A stretch of DNA of 55,000 bases from Mesostigma viride (GCA_009746045.1 RPFO01000289.1:1-55000), one strand, 5' to 3'. Numbered from the stretch's first letter, positions 30,720 through 40,842 are shown. Numbers and translations are program-made. The notes: generated by a model from the letters alone, not told the origin.

Positions 30720-32032
30720 CCAGGTTGGCCAATACGTCGGTACGTCAAATACGTCGGCCTCAAAATACGAGTATTATACGTGGAGCATGGCAGAATACGT
30801 CACCAGAATACGTGGCAGTGTGCAGCATGGTTATGAATGGGCCTTTAGGGTTTAGGCCTTAGGGGGCATAGTTATGCATGGAGATCAGTAAATTATGGTG
30901 GAAGGCATAATTTAATCTGCACCATTCCTTGCACTTATTCCCCACCAGCCTGCCATAAATTTTTAATGCAATATGTGCACATTCCTTGCACTTATTCCCT
31001 ACCAACCTGCCACCATAATTTACCCATTACTGCATGTGCACATTCCTTGCAAGGATTTATTGTGCATGCCAAGTCCGGGAGCAGTGATCAGCCCTTTGTA
31101 CTGACTAAGGCCGGCAATCATCGCCTTGAAAGAGCGGCTCTGAGCCGCGTGAAAGGAAATAGCATTCTCAACAAAGAAATTCACCACCAGGAGATGGCAT
31201 TCCTCTTCGTTTATGGGGCTCACAAACCTCGTGATTGTCTGCTGCATGCATGGCGAGGATCTCCTGCACCTGCCGACCCCGGCCGAAGCAAGGCCGTGGC
31301 CGCTCTCCGCCATTGTCCTGAAGCTAATGTGCTGCTGCTTCCTCGTCTTCAGCCCGGCCTTCTTGCTCAACAACTCCTGGAATTCTAACCTCCGTTTCTC
31401 CCCACTCTTTGCGTCAGGGCAAGCATCTATGCCCTGCCCTGCGATGCCCGCAAAATGTGCGTGCATCCGGGTCGCACTAATCTGCTTGCCATCGCCACTG
31501 GTAAAATTGTGGCCGCAAAATGAGCAGCTAAACTTCAGCTGCGAAACCGTTTCCCCCAGAGCATCCTTCACCAAGACAACTGGTTCTTTTCGTTACAAGA
31601 TTATGCTCTGGCCCTTTTTCTGGCATGGCTGCAAAAACGCGATTGCCCTTGGCGACAAAATCCAATGGCACACCGCCATGCAATATTAATGATACAGGCT
31701 GTGTTACAAGTACCACGTTCCTAGCACAGCTGGCATTTTCATCGTGCTGGCACTCACTCCATGTAATTTCAGGCTTCAGCTAGCTTGCCAACTGCCAAGT
31801 CATTACTGGACTTGCGAAAAGCTGCCTAGTTCGTAGTAGAAAATCTTGGTAAAGGTAGGCGCCGCGCCACGGTCCGGTTGGCCTGGCGCCAAGCGCTGCC
31901 CCAGCTCGAACCTCAAAAATTTCCAAGTCCAAATCACGTATTCCTGACAAAATACGCGTATAGTACGTCGGGGCCAAAAAAACGCGTATTGCCGTATTTA
32001 TTTTGACAATACGCACGTATTTGCCAACCTGG
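30720..32032 (-). mobile_element. hAT-type DNA transposon, internally truncated
   Basis: Ends CCAGGTTGGCCAATACGT and ACGTATTTGCCAACCTGG form terminal inverted repeats, with further shared ATACG-rich sequence inside. Both ends are flanked by AGCTTGAA (30712-30719, 32033-32040), an 8-bp target duplication as expected for hAT elements. It carries the N-terminal part of a hAT transposase on the minus strand. At 1.3 kb it is too short for a full transposase. Confidence 0.9.
31020..31574 (-). pseudogene. hAT transposase N-terminal fragment (BED-like zinc finger)
   Basis: Near the N-terminus, FSCSFCGHNF, ATRMHAHFAGIAGQGIDACP form the Cx2C...H...C zinc-binding pattern seen in the BED-like finger of hAT proteins. 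Later, MQQTITRF and FFVENAISFHAAQSRSFKAM match the hAT region that precedes the RNase H core. The frame stops at 31020, before the DDE catalytic core and dimerisation domain. The start was chosen at the start of the open frame; the true start may be upstream. Confidence 0.75.
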
Positions 32033-32040
32033 AGCTTGAA

Positions 32041-32931
32041 ATGTCCTTCACTCCAGCTTGAAGCTTGAACAGATGTCTTTAATGGACAATGCCATTCTCC
32101 CAGCCCTTTCTTTTAAGGAACTGGAAAAGAAACAGATCTGCCACAGGGAAAACCATTCCATGAGAAATGGATAAAAACCTATGGAAGTGGCATTACATAG
32201 TACCACCAGATATTAGAAACACAAAAATTAAATACATACAGGTTATATTCTATGAGGTCTTCTCCAGGAATTAATCCCATCACCTCGGTAGAGCCTCCAG
32301 TACAATGACCTTCTGGCGGTGAGTTACATTAATCCCAGATACTAATCCCATAAAACCCAGTACATATTCAATATAAGTACAATAAATCCATGACAACTAA
32401 TATACCACTTGACAAAGTAAGGCGCGTATTACAATAGTTTGCCTGTCATTCTCTCAACAGGGTCTATTGGCGCCCGTCTTACGGCGCCCGTCTACTTGCC
32501 AGATGGTAAACTGCCACTGCAAACAAATGACAAAATGAAACACATAGGCAACAATTAAATCCTGCCCTGGGGAACTAGGGAAGTCTGAACAGGCAAACAC
32601 CTGAACAGGCCAGCTTGTAGAAACATAATACCAGGGAATCGAACCCCGCCCTATAAACCCCAGTATGAAGGTTCCCAGACCATTGTGAGAAGTATGTACA
32701 AATATACATTTCTTTTAAAATAGAATACATGGTCTGTAATGGACCTGTCAACCTTGTGTAGTCAACAGCATGAACCCCAGCCAAAACCTGGCTGTATCCT
32801 GATTATGATCAGAGTGAGTGTACCATGGTCCATGAGCCTTAGTACAGACTAAAATACAGGTATTATGCCAGTCACAATGCTGACACTACCACACAATCTG
32901 CTTCTCCAATGCCCTATAACCAGGCACCAGC
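32041..32931. other. No supported gene
   Basis: May include the 3' end of the Copia-like element whose RNase H fragment lies at 32932, but I could not identify its LTR. Confidence 0.35.
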
Positions 32932-33129
32932 TTAGACAGCTTGCTGAGATGGGTCCATCAGAGACTGAAGAACCTTGTACTGCACTGCTGCCTTCTGCAC
33001 TAGCTTGGTCAAAGCATCAGCAGGATTGTCAACCCCAGGGATATGCTCAATATTGGCCAAGGAGGACAATTCCCAACGATACTCGATTTGCATGGATTTC
33101 GTTATGCCGGTCGTCATGGCATGCAGCAC
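32932..33129 (-). pseudogene. Ty1/Copia-type RNase H C-terminal fragment
   Basis: The 65 residues contain YRWELSSLANIEHIPGVDNP followed by ADALTKLVQK. The IxGxxNPADxLTK motif is typical of the end of Copia RNase H. No upstream pol sequence follows at higher coordinates, where the GDWAENY gene begins, so this is a remnant cut by that gene's left boundary. Confidence 0.75.
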
Positions 33130-34595
33130 GCGAACGGGTGGGAGTTTTCGCCCTTGCGTCCGGTCGTCCAGGATTCAGTGCAATTAAGTTGAACACCGGG
33201 ACGAAGCAGCCAACTGGCGCAAAAAGGGTTTTCGGAGATGAGAACCAGAATCCAGCGCAGCCTGAAGCCAAGGAAGTCAAGCGGCCGGGAGAATACAAGA
33301 AAGCCAAGAGGGTTATTGGGGAATATTTCGCTGACAAGGCGTTTGAAGCGGCTCAGGCGATGACAAAACCCAAGGGGCGGGGGCCGGCATTCGAGCAGAT
33401 GATTGCTGGCTTTAACTCTAGGGCCGCTGAACTAGGTCACGGGCTGTATCATGAGGAGGCGAAAAATCTTTACAATCAGGATCGGATGGCAGAACTGAAC
33501 AGGTTCTGGGTGGCTCGGATTAACGGCTTTTTTGATGGTCTGACCAAAAGCGACCCAGACAGAGACGTCAGGATGGTGCTGATGTCCACGCTTTACTGTG
33601 GTGACGACTTGGAGAAGGAGTTTTCGGCCGCGGAGTTGGAGAAGCTGACGGGGATGGACGCCAAGAAGATTCGCGGAATTCGCGCGATTCGAAGGCAGCA
33701 GAAGCTGGACTACCTCAGACACGCGCAGGCTCGCCAGGGGCGCCCTTTGCCGCAATTCGTGATTGACGCGATAGTGGACGCGTGGATGCACGATGATGAG
33801 TCGCGCGCCTCCTCCCAGATGAAGGATGTCAAGCGCACTTACAGCAGGGAGGGTCGTGGCAATCGCGGGGTGCTCGTCGCCGTTGAGGGAGCGCGCTATT
33901 ACATGACCTCCAAGGAGGACATGTACGATCACTTTCTCGAAAAGCACGCGTACTGGAACAAAAGGAGTGACCAGTATGATAAGGAGGTGGGCATTCACGT
34001 GGGCTACACGACCTTCTGCAAATACGCGCCCGATTGCATCAAGGGCAAGTGGAAGGAGAGGAACCTGTGCGCGTGTGAGAAGCACGTCACCATGCAGTCG
34101 GCCATGGGGGCGTGGACCTCGTACTGCAATGCGCACCACGGCAAGAAGTGCCAATGTGGCGCTGAGTGTGCGGGATGCTCCAAGTACAGACTGCCGGACG
34201 GTACTTGCGGAATGTGGAAAGCCATTCACACGACGGACTGGATCAAGCACTTTCACTGCCCGGTGTCCGCCGAGGCTGACGGCAGGGATAACGGGCTGCG
34301 TGAAGGGGGCGGAATGGGCGGAGGGATGGAAGAGGGGGAGGGGGAAGATGAATGGCGGGGACGGGACCTGGAAGACCTCGACATTTCTGAGAGGCTGGTG
34401 GAGGACGAAGATGGGGTGCCGAGGACGGAGAGGGTTCACCGCATACTGAAGATGGCGTGTGTGGAGGGGTTCTGTCATGAGGAATCATGCGGCATCCATA
34501 ACTGGGTGCAGTGTGATCGGGACAAGAATTCCACGGAGATTCTGAATTGGTTCAAGTTCGAGATGGTGGAGCAGACTGTGACCCGAGGGGTGAGG
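33130..34595 (+). CDS. GDWAENY gene, exon 1 (start uncertain)
   Basis: Open without stop from before 32865. The first 90 or so codons overlap the antisense Copia fragment and are not credible, so the true start lies near or after 33130; no good in-frame ATG is seen before the Lys-rich GYK/KRPGEYKKAKRVIGEYF region. Ends at GAGG followed by donor GTGAGT at 34596. Without splicing the frame would end at 34661. Confidence 0.7.
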
Positions 34596-37500
34596 GTGAG
34601 TAGGTTTCTATTTTATTTCTCCGTTAAAATGTTGTTGACTTTTTGTTTTTGTGACCTATAGCTGCAGCGAGACCCTTTGTGAGTTGCAGTTATCTGATCG
34701 AAATTTGCTGAGCTTCGCTCATTTTATATATGATGCGTGGACGGGCTCAAAGGGGACCGACCTGCCGTAGGTAGCGTAAGACTAGCGCTTGTCACGAGGG
34801 TACTGCACCGGCCGGCCCTTTTTGTGCCTAGGCTGAGTGTGGTTCCGGAGTGCAGGCCTAGGTAGCTTCTAACGTACGTCACTAGACCTTGTTACCTGCG
34901 CCAGCCGCCAGGCGTGGCGCAACTGTGATTGGCAGTCAGTACACCTTGTACCTGCGCCAGCCGGCAGGCCTGCGTGGCGCAATGTGAATGATAGTCAGTA
35001 CTTAGAGTGGTGGAGGGGACGTAGGGAGGCCTCTTTTCAGCTTCGCAACTTGATCCCAGCATTTGCTGGCAAGGTCGGCTGGCCGAGCTATGGCGGCTGC
35101 GCTGAATGTAAGACGATGCTATCGGCCTCTCCGGGCGTGGAGAGGCCTGGAATAAAATTCTTTATGTTCGCCACCCACCGTTACAGGCCACGGTAATGGT
35201 TGTTGGGTGGGGGGCTCTACGTTTTGAGTAAAATGGTGTGATTTCCGGCGCTGGGCCCACTGACGATACACCTCTACCCCTGGGTGCGGCAAGCGGCTTC
35301 CTGACACTGGGGAAGCGATTTTAGTCGGACAACGTCAGGGAAGGAGCCATACAGGCCAGGGCCAGTGGCTACGGTGGAAAGAATCACAGGTGGAGGCGAA
35401 TCTGCCTTAAACGTGGAGATGGCTAGCGCGGGGTGCCAGGGTAGCCCATAACTGCCAGGAGCCTGACAGCGGACCCGATCTTTCGGCCTGTGGCCAGACG
35501 GGAGTTTCGGGGAGGATGCGGGGCTGGAGCGAATCTTGGTGGGAGGAGCGCGCTCTTCATAATTGCCCAGTTTTTCAGCAAAGAATGTTCGCCTGGCGGG
35601 GCTGAAATTCTTGCTGTTTTATCGCCTTGTTTTTATCCTGTATGATGCATTATAGGAAAAGCGATAAAGAGTTCGGTTCAGCCAGGGGGGCATATCTATG
35701 CCATAAAAAATTTCCTACAACAACACAAGCCCTGGTCAGGGCCTTGGCTAAGCAGTTTCCAAGCCAAGGCCTTGGTAGGGTAGAGGGCCTATCGCCACAA
35801 AGGTTTCAATGCCGGCAAATCCCAGCCTCGGGGGTGGGGCTGGTGATGGGTCCTGGGCTTGTGAGAGACGGTCCGGGGGCGTAAGGCCTAATGAGCAGCC
35901 GCTGGAAACCGCCCCCCTAACGGGGGGAACGACATGGGTGCCGCCCTGCGTCCGCCGGGAAACCGTAGCGGCCACACGGGGGCGGCAGTACAGCCGTGGC
36001 AGCGTGCAGGAGGGGGGCCATGGGCGGAAAGAAAATCGGCACCAAGGTTGGCGACAGCCTTGGTGGCCAAGAAGGAGGTGTGGGGGCAACACCTTGTGTT
36101 CGAGTATGCTGGGCCCCCAGCATGGTGCTACAATAACCAACTTGATAATGATGTGCACTGAGTTTGAAGGTGTGGTATAGGCTGTCCGTATAAAGCCTAG
36201 CACACAAAAATGTAAAATAAATGTTTCTCTTGGTGGGAAGGAACTCCAATGGACCAAAAACAAGAAATGTATTTGCTGAGCTTCGCTCATTTTATATATG
36301 ACGCGTGGACGGGCTCAAAGGGGACCGACCTGCCGTAGGTAGCGTAAGACTAGCGCTTGTCACGAGGGTACTGCACCGGCCGGCCCTTTTTGTGCCTAGG
36401 CTGAGTGTGGTTCCGGAGTGCAGGCCTAGGTAGCTTCTAACGTACGTCACTAGACCTTGTTACCTGCGCCAGCCGCCAGGCGTGGCGCAACTGTGATTGG
36501 CAGTCAGTACACCTTGTACCTGCGCCAGCCGGCAGGCCTGCGTGGCGCAATGTGAATGATAGTCAGTACTTAGAGTGGTGTAGGGGACGTAGGGAGGCCT
36601 CTTTTCAGCTCCCACCCACCCACCCACGCTGCTAAGAGGGGCAACAATTGTGTTCGAGTATGCTGGGCCCCCAGCATGGTGCTACAATAACCAACTTGAT
36701 AATGATGTGCACTGAGTTTGAAGGTGTGGTATAGGCTGTCCGTATAAAGCCTAGCACACAAAAATGTAAAATAAATGTTTCTCTTGGTGGGAAGGAACTC
36801 CAATGGACCAAAAACATGAAATGTATGCGATTTTATTGCAAATCGAAACTGTCTGCGGACCTTTGCGAAACAGGGCCAGACCGATGGTAGGGCGGCGAAG
36901 AAGGTGAAGCGGCCCGAGCAAGTCCAAATGAGGTCCACCCCAGCTGAGCTGCGGGACGAGATTCTTAACGGGTTAAGAGGTGGGACAAGTTCACCGTGCA
37001 CTGCTTTACGGCCTGGTCGCAGGCGGATACAATCAAGGATCGAGAGAAGAATCTGAGAGAGGGGGACGTGCTCGTGCACGGCGACTGGGCCGAGAACTAC
37101 GAGAACAGCAACTACGTCCAACTGCAGTCGCAGTACTTCCACAAGCGCAGCCACATCCTGATGCCCATGATCGTGCGTCATCGGCTCAACGGCGAGCTGG
37201 AAAAGCGCGTCTTCTTTTTCCTGGGGGATTCCAGTATCAAGCGGGGCGAGCGCGCACTCGTATACGCTCTTCGCAAGATTCTGGAAACACTGCGGGTAGA
37301 AGTAGGGGTAGAGGTGCGAAACCTGTACATGTGCTCGGACAACTGCGCGGTGCAGTTTAAGTCCAGGTACGTGATTAACCAGATTAACGGTCTGCTCATG
37401 GGGGATCCCGACCTGCAGGCCTTTGAGTTCCACTACATGGGGGAGCAGCATGGGAAGGGGGAGGTGGATGGTCAAGGAGCGAAGTGCAAGTGCGTCTTGA

Positions 37501-38889
37501 GGGAAATGCAGAGGATTCCCGAAAACCAGCACATACTTGAGACCCACCAGCTAGTCGCCTACTTGAACCAGAACTGGCAGGGCGGCAAGACATCGAGCAG
37601 GGAGTCGGCCCGCGCGCGGGCCGAGAACGTCACTCGCCACTTCTTCCTTTTACCCCCGGTACGGAATTTTGTGTTATTTCAGGTTTTAAGACGTCAACTG
37701 CCGCTGTTCTATAAAAATTCAAACCCAATAAAGGTATCTCTGCAGAGAGACCCTATATACTGTCCATGGGTTGCTTTTCTTTTAGGTATGAAATTTCGCT
37801 TGTTCTATCGGTATGAAGGGGTCTCTCTGCAGCTATACCCTGTGTCGAATTTCGATCACTTGATATCTTGTCGTACGTTGTTATTATGATTCGAATGGGG
37901 TCTCTCTGCAGCTATACCCTGTGTCGAATTTCGATCACTTGATATCTTGTCGTACGTTGTTATTATGATTCGAATGGGGTCTCTCTGCAGCTATACCCTG
38001 TGTCGAATTTTGATCACTTGATGTCTTGTCGTTAATTTTTTTTTGTAAGGGGTCTCTCTGCAGCTATACCCTGTTTTATTGGTTTTTGGTCAATTTTGCT
38101 AACTTGAACGGTATTCTTTTTGTCCTAACTATTTGATGACAGGACGTCGAGTCCGGCCGACGCGCGGAGGTTGAGGAGGTGCCTGGCATCAAGAAGGCGC
38201 ATTGGTGGCGACTGGACAAGTCCGACCCTGGCCTTTTGATGATTAGGCGCTATTCCTGCTACTGTCCGCCCTGTTTGGCTGGGCGGTTTGAGGGATGTCT
38301 AAGCGAGTGGTCGTTTATCATCGAGTTCAATGATGCAGGAAGCTCGATGAAAACTGTCCGTTTGCTGCCACCGAGCCAGCCCAACCCTCCGGTTCGCATG
38401 GTGACGCGGGGGGAGCAGCTGAAGGACAAGCGGGAGGCGATGGGCCGGCAGATGAGACTCCACGACTATGTGGCAGTTCCATCGGACAAGGACACGGATC
38501 ACGATCCCATCCACCCGTTCTGGTTGGCTGAGGTTGTAAGCGAAGCCGGGCCGATCGTGTTAGACGAGAACTTCGAGAGGTGGGTCGAGGGCCGGAACGG
38601 ACGGGAGAAGGAGCTGTTCCTCGCCGGGAACGGCATTCTTCCCGTTCGGATTTGGAAGCGGGATAAGCATGACCCCCTGCATTTCACGCTCAACGTTGAG
38701 GATTGGCCACCGTCACGCCAGCCCGAGCTTGTGAATTGCTATCTCTGCGTCGCTCCGGCTCTCCGGCTAGAAGCACGCGTGCGCAGCGACGGAATGTGTG
38801 CCGACATCAGGATGAGCAAGGAGCTCGACAAGTGGCTTACTACGCTGGTGATCAAGGATGAAGCCCCGGAGGGGCCGGCACCGACTTAA
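33130..38889 (+). CDS. GDWAENY-family protein, putative DDE-type transposase (3 exons)
   Basis: Exons 33130-34595, 36874-37658 and 38143-38889, all joined in phase 0 with GT-AG introns. Exon 1 has DDESRASSQMKDVKR, a Cys-rich segment (LCACEKH, CQCGAECAGC) and WVQCDRDKNSTEIL. Exon 2 has GDWAENY, MCSDNCAVQFKSR and HGKGEVDGQGAKCK. Exon 3 has CYCPPC and PFWLAEV. This order matches uncharacterised, often transposon-like proteins known mainly from animals (DFAENY, SDG...QYKN, HGKxxxDGxGG). The spaced acidic residues suggest an RNase H-like fold, but function is unproven. Exon 2 needs one frameshift near 36975. No terminal inverted repeats found. Confidence 0.75.
34596..36873 (+). other. GDWAENY gene intron 1, carrying a compound element
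   Basis: Donor GTGAGT at 34596, acceptor GAAACAG ending at 36873. Of 2,278 bases, 34703-36826 is compound element copy 1; without it the intron would be about 150 bp. It contains CTATAGCTGCAGCGAGACCC at 34656, the reverse complement of a motif repeated in intron 2. Confidence 0.75.
34703..36826 (+). mobile_element. Compound non-autonomous element, copy 1 (A-C-B-A-s-B)
   Basis: Blocks: A 34703-35042, C 35043-36084, B 36085-36272, A 36271-36610 (same length, near-identical), short linker s with CCCACCCACCCACGCTGCT 36611-36632, B 36633-36826. So a long unit A-C-B is followed head-to-tail by a short unit A-s-B. B has AATAAA about 50-60 bases before its end. No coding potential. Copy 2 at 44362-46689 has the same order of blocks; copy 3 is 18133-18284 plus 24464-24692. 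No target duplication found. Family unknown to me; Penelope-like partial tandems are one comparison. Confidence 0.85.
36874..37658 (+). CDS. GDWAENY gene, exon 2 (core motifs, one frameshift)
   Basis: Begins GQTDGRAAKKVKRPEQVQ and continues to STPAELRDEILNGL, then a one-base shift near 36975 leads to RWDKFTVHCFTAW in the next frame. In related proteins these segments are continuous, so a lost base (decay or sequencing error) is likelier than an intron. GDWAENY, SDNCAVQFKSR and HGKGEVDGQGA follow. Ends CCCCCG at donor GTACGG. Confidence 0.75.
37659..38142 (+). repeat. GDWAENY gene intron 2 with 79-bp tandem repeats
   Basis: Units starting GGGTCTCTCTGCAGCTATAC at 37818, 37898, 37977 and 38050, the first two about 80 bp and almost identical. 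A reverse-oriented copy of the motif core (CTGCAGAGAGACCC) is at 37740. A diverged copy, GGGTCTCGCTGCGGG, follows the stop codon at 38901. Acceptor GATGACAG ends at 38142. Confidence 0.85.
38143..38889 (+). CDS. GDWAENY gene, exon 3
   Basis: Starts DVESGRRAEVEEVPGIKK in phase 0. Includes SCYCPPCLAGRFEGCLSEW (a Cys cluster seen near the C-terminus of this family) and HPFWLAEVVSEAGP, which resembles the small barrel segment after it. Stop TAA at 38887-38889. Confidence 0.75.
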   Translation, partial: DVESGRRAEVEEVPGIKKAHWWRLDKSDPGLLMIRRYSCYCPPCLAGRFEGCLSEWSFIIEFNDAGSSMKTVRLLPPSQPNPPVRMVTRGEQLKDKREAMGRQMRLHDYVAVPSDKDTDHDPIHPFWLAEVVSEAGPIVLDENFERWVEGRNGREKELFLAGNGILPVRIWKRDKHDPLHFTLNVEDWPPSRQPELVNCYLCVAPALRLEARVRSDGMCADIRMSKELDKWLTTLVIKDEAPEGPAPT

Positions 38890-39176
38890 ACAAGAAATTG
38901 GGGTCTCGCTGCGGGTAGACGACGCCCTAGTTTCGGCTCGTATTATATCTTTAGAGTGGGGCTTCAGTAGGGTGTAAAAAGGTGGCCGCATATATTGTAT
39001 ATATTTTTCGAGATCTTTCTGTGGTCAAGTTTAAGGGTAGTTGATAATTTTTTGCGGCCTTCAATTAACAGTTATTTTTTACTGCAACATAATTTTATGC
39101 TGTATATTTAAATAATGATAAGGATTTCGATATTTTTTTGCACAATCTATTCGACATTTGTTTCTGCATGTCGAGA
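38890..39176 (+). other. 3' flank of the GDWAENY gene
   Basis: Becomes AT-rich after 38990. Probably 3' untranslated region and spacer; no further feature seen. Confidence 0.4.
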
Positions 39177-39389
39177 ATTTATTGCTCCACCCCCACAAAA
39201 AAAATCGTTCCGGAACTGTTCGAAGCGAATAGCACTGACAGGATTCGAACCCGGGTCCACATTAATGTTCGGAGTGAGGTAGGCCAGCCATCATGTTCCG
39301 CACTCAAATCTGGCTCGGGTCCGATCCCTTGCATTGCTCTTCGCTTCGAACAGCTCCGGAACAAGTTTTTTGGGGTTGGAGCAATAAAT
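39177..39389. mobile_element. Hairpin element with about 50-bp inverted arms and tRNA-like core
   Basis: ATTTATTGCTCC...GTTCGAAGCGAA on the left is matched in reverse complement by TTCGCTTCGAAC...GGAGCAATAAAT on the right. The loop carries GGATTCGAACCCGGG, the reverse complement of a tRNA T-arm/B-box (GGTTCGAATCC). A full cloverleaf cannot be drawn, so it is a tRNA-derived or tRNA-mimicking MITE. Confidence 0.75.
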
Positions 39390-39709
39390 ACTTATTTGCC
39401 GGGCGCAGTTGTCATTCCGCCTAGTACAATTGCGTCACTAGTACAATTTTTGTCTGGGTACGGTACGAACCAATAACGCAATATTTAGTATCTAATCGCC
39501 GCTGCTCTTGCTGAATTTTATCCGGAAGCTGAAAAAGGTGTCCGGTGAAGCGAATACTAGTGACTGGTGGTCGTGCCCTTCCATTACTCCTTATCGACAA
39601 ATTTTGGGTTCTACCTGCAGTTATAACCCTTGCGCGTCTGGCTGTCGGGGTCACCAATTTCCTGTCGATTGCAAGCAGCCAAGCTTGCCGAAATTTAACA
39701 CTGTCACAA

Positions 39710-40147
39710 ATGGAGCAGAGCAATATTTTCGGTTCTCAGCATACCTATGTGATGGTCGACAAAAATGAGCACGCTGCAAACATCAGAATTGATGTAGAGT
39801 TGCTCGGACCTTCTGCACAGTGGGGTGCAGGTGTCATTGCGTTCGGCAATGGCATGATCGATCTGGTGCCACCCGATTCAGATTTGAACCCTGCTTACCA
39901 ATGCGTGCCTGACAATCAGGCGAGAGTGGTGGTGGAGAGCACGGAAATTCCGGGCTCTCCCAATGTATCAATGATGCGCCTGAGGGCCGAGGCCCAGCAG
40001 GAGTTCCTGGCTGCTGCGGAGAACGGCGGGGCCAAGTGGAACACCAAAATGTATACAGGCGAGCCTCCCAACTACAGGGGAGACCAGTACCAGGGAGTGT
40101 ACTCCTTCGGCGATTTTGACATCGACGGATGGGGCACCTTTTTCTAG
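39710..40147 (+). CDS. Unrecognised protein, 145 aa
   Basis: ATG at 39710, stop TAG at 40145-40147. The product (MEQSNIFGSQHTYVMVDKNE... ending GDFDIDGWGTFF) has mixed composition, acidic, without signal peptide or membrane segment. It looks protein-like, and an AATAAA lies 95 bases after the stop. The same frame is open from 39545, with a splice acceptor-like GAGCAG nearby, so earlier exons are possible. I recognise no family. It follows the GDWAENY gene on the same strand and could be a second gene of that element or a host gene. Confidence 0.45.
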   Translation: MEQSNIFGSQHTYVMVDKNEHAANIRIDVELLGPSAQWGAGVIAFGNGMIDLVPPDSDLNPAYQCVPDNQARVVVESTEIPGSPNVSMMRLRAEAQQEFLAAAENGGAKWNTKMYTGEPPNYRGDQYQGVYSFGDFDIDGWGTFF

Positions 40148-40241
40148 GCGCAATGCCTAAGTTGTCAAATACTCGACAATGTCGAATGTGCAAAATGAGA
40201 ATGATAAAATTACGGACATGTGCACATATATGTACTGATTC

Positions 40242-40247
40242 AATAAA
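40242..40247 (+). terminator. Polyadenylation signal AATAAA
   Basis: About 95 bases downstream of the 145-aa frame, in an A-rich run. Confidence 0.4.
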
Positions 40248-40670
40248 AAATTTCGGCAATTTTGTTCCCGGCATTGATAATCAAAAGCTGCTAGCAAGCC
40301 AAGGACTTCAAAAGTGGCAATAGATCGATGTAGGTCGTCGATAAACTTGTCTAGTCGTCATATTTCGGTCGCAAAATTCGTGCGTGGCCTGCAGGCATCG
40401 GACAAAGTGCACGCAACAGCAGGAGTCGGTTGAGTTCGAAGCACGGCAGACAAAAATTTCGGCGCAAAGTCCGTCGGCGAAAAATTCGCTCGGCTGCCAA
40501 ATTTTCGGCAAGAATTTCGGCGCAATGTCCGGTTTTCGGACGATTGAAATTAGCGTTTTTTTCTTGCAAAAATCTACCCCATTCCGCGTGGGACCACCCA
40601 CCTGGCCTCGTGGAGGGTGGGTTGAATATGAGACATCCGCCTGGGCCACTGAGCACGCACCACTAAATGC

Positions 40671-40812
40671 GCCGGAGCTGTCCGGATTCGAACCCCTGAC
40701 CTCCAAGGTGCACAGGTTTTAGTTAGGTTAAATAGTGCCGAAACCTTTTTGCCCACTGAGGCAAATCGGTCCGTCACACTATTTTGCCCGGGATAACCAC
40801 TTCCGAGCACCC
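40671..40812. mobile_element. Diverged half copy of the hairpin element family
   Basis: CCGGATTCGAACCCC (B-box reverse complement) followed by AGTTAGGTTAAATAGTGCCG, AAACCTTTTTGCCCACT and a GATAACCAC ending. The same succession occurs at 42292 and 42705. The second arm is missing here. Confidence 0.65.
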
Positions 40813-40842
40813 AAGTTAATTCGGCCGAACTCCCCCGCCGCT

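Noticed and set aside
33432-34478. 348-codon minus-strand frame
   Set aside because: Antisense shadow of exon 1 of the GDWAENY gene, whose plus-strand product has family motifs; the minus product has none.
39238-39300. tRNA gene (GGTTCGAATCC on the minus strand); likewise near 40685 and 42700/42935
   Set aside because: T-stem pairing fails beyond two base pairs and no full cloverleaf can be drawn; treated as tRNA-like parts of hairpin elements.
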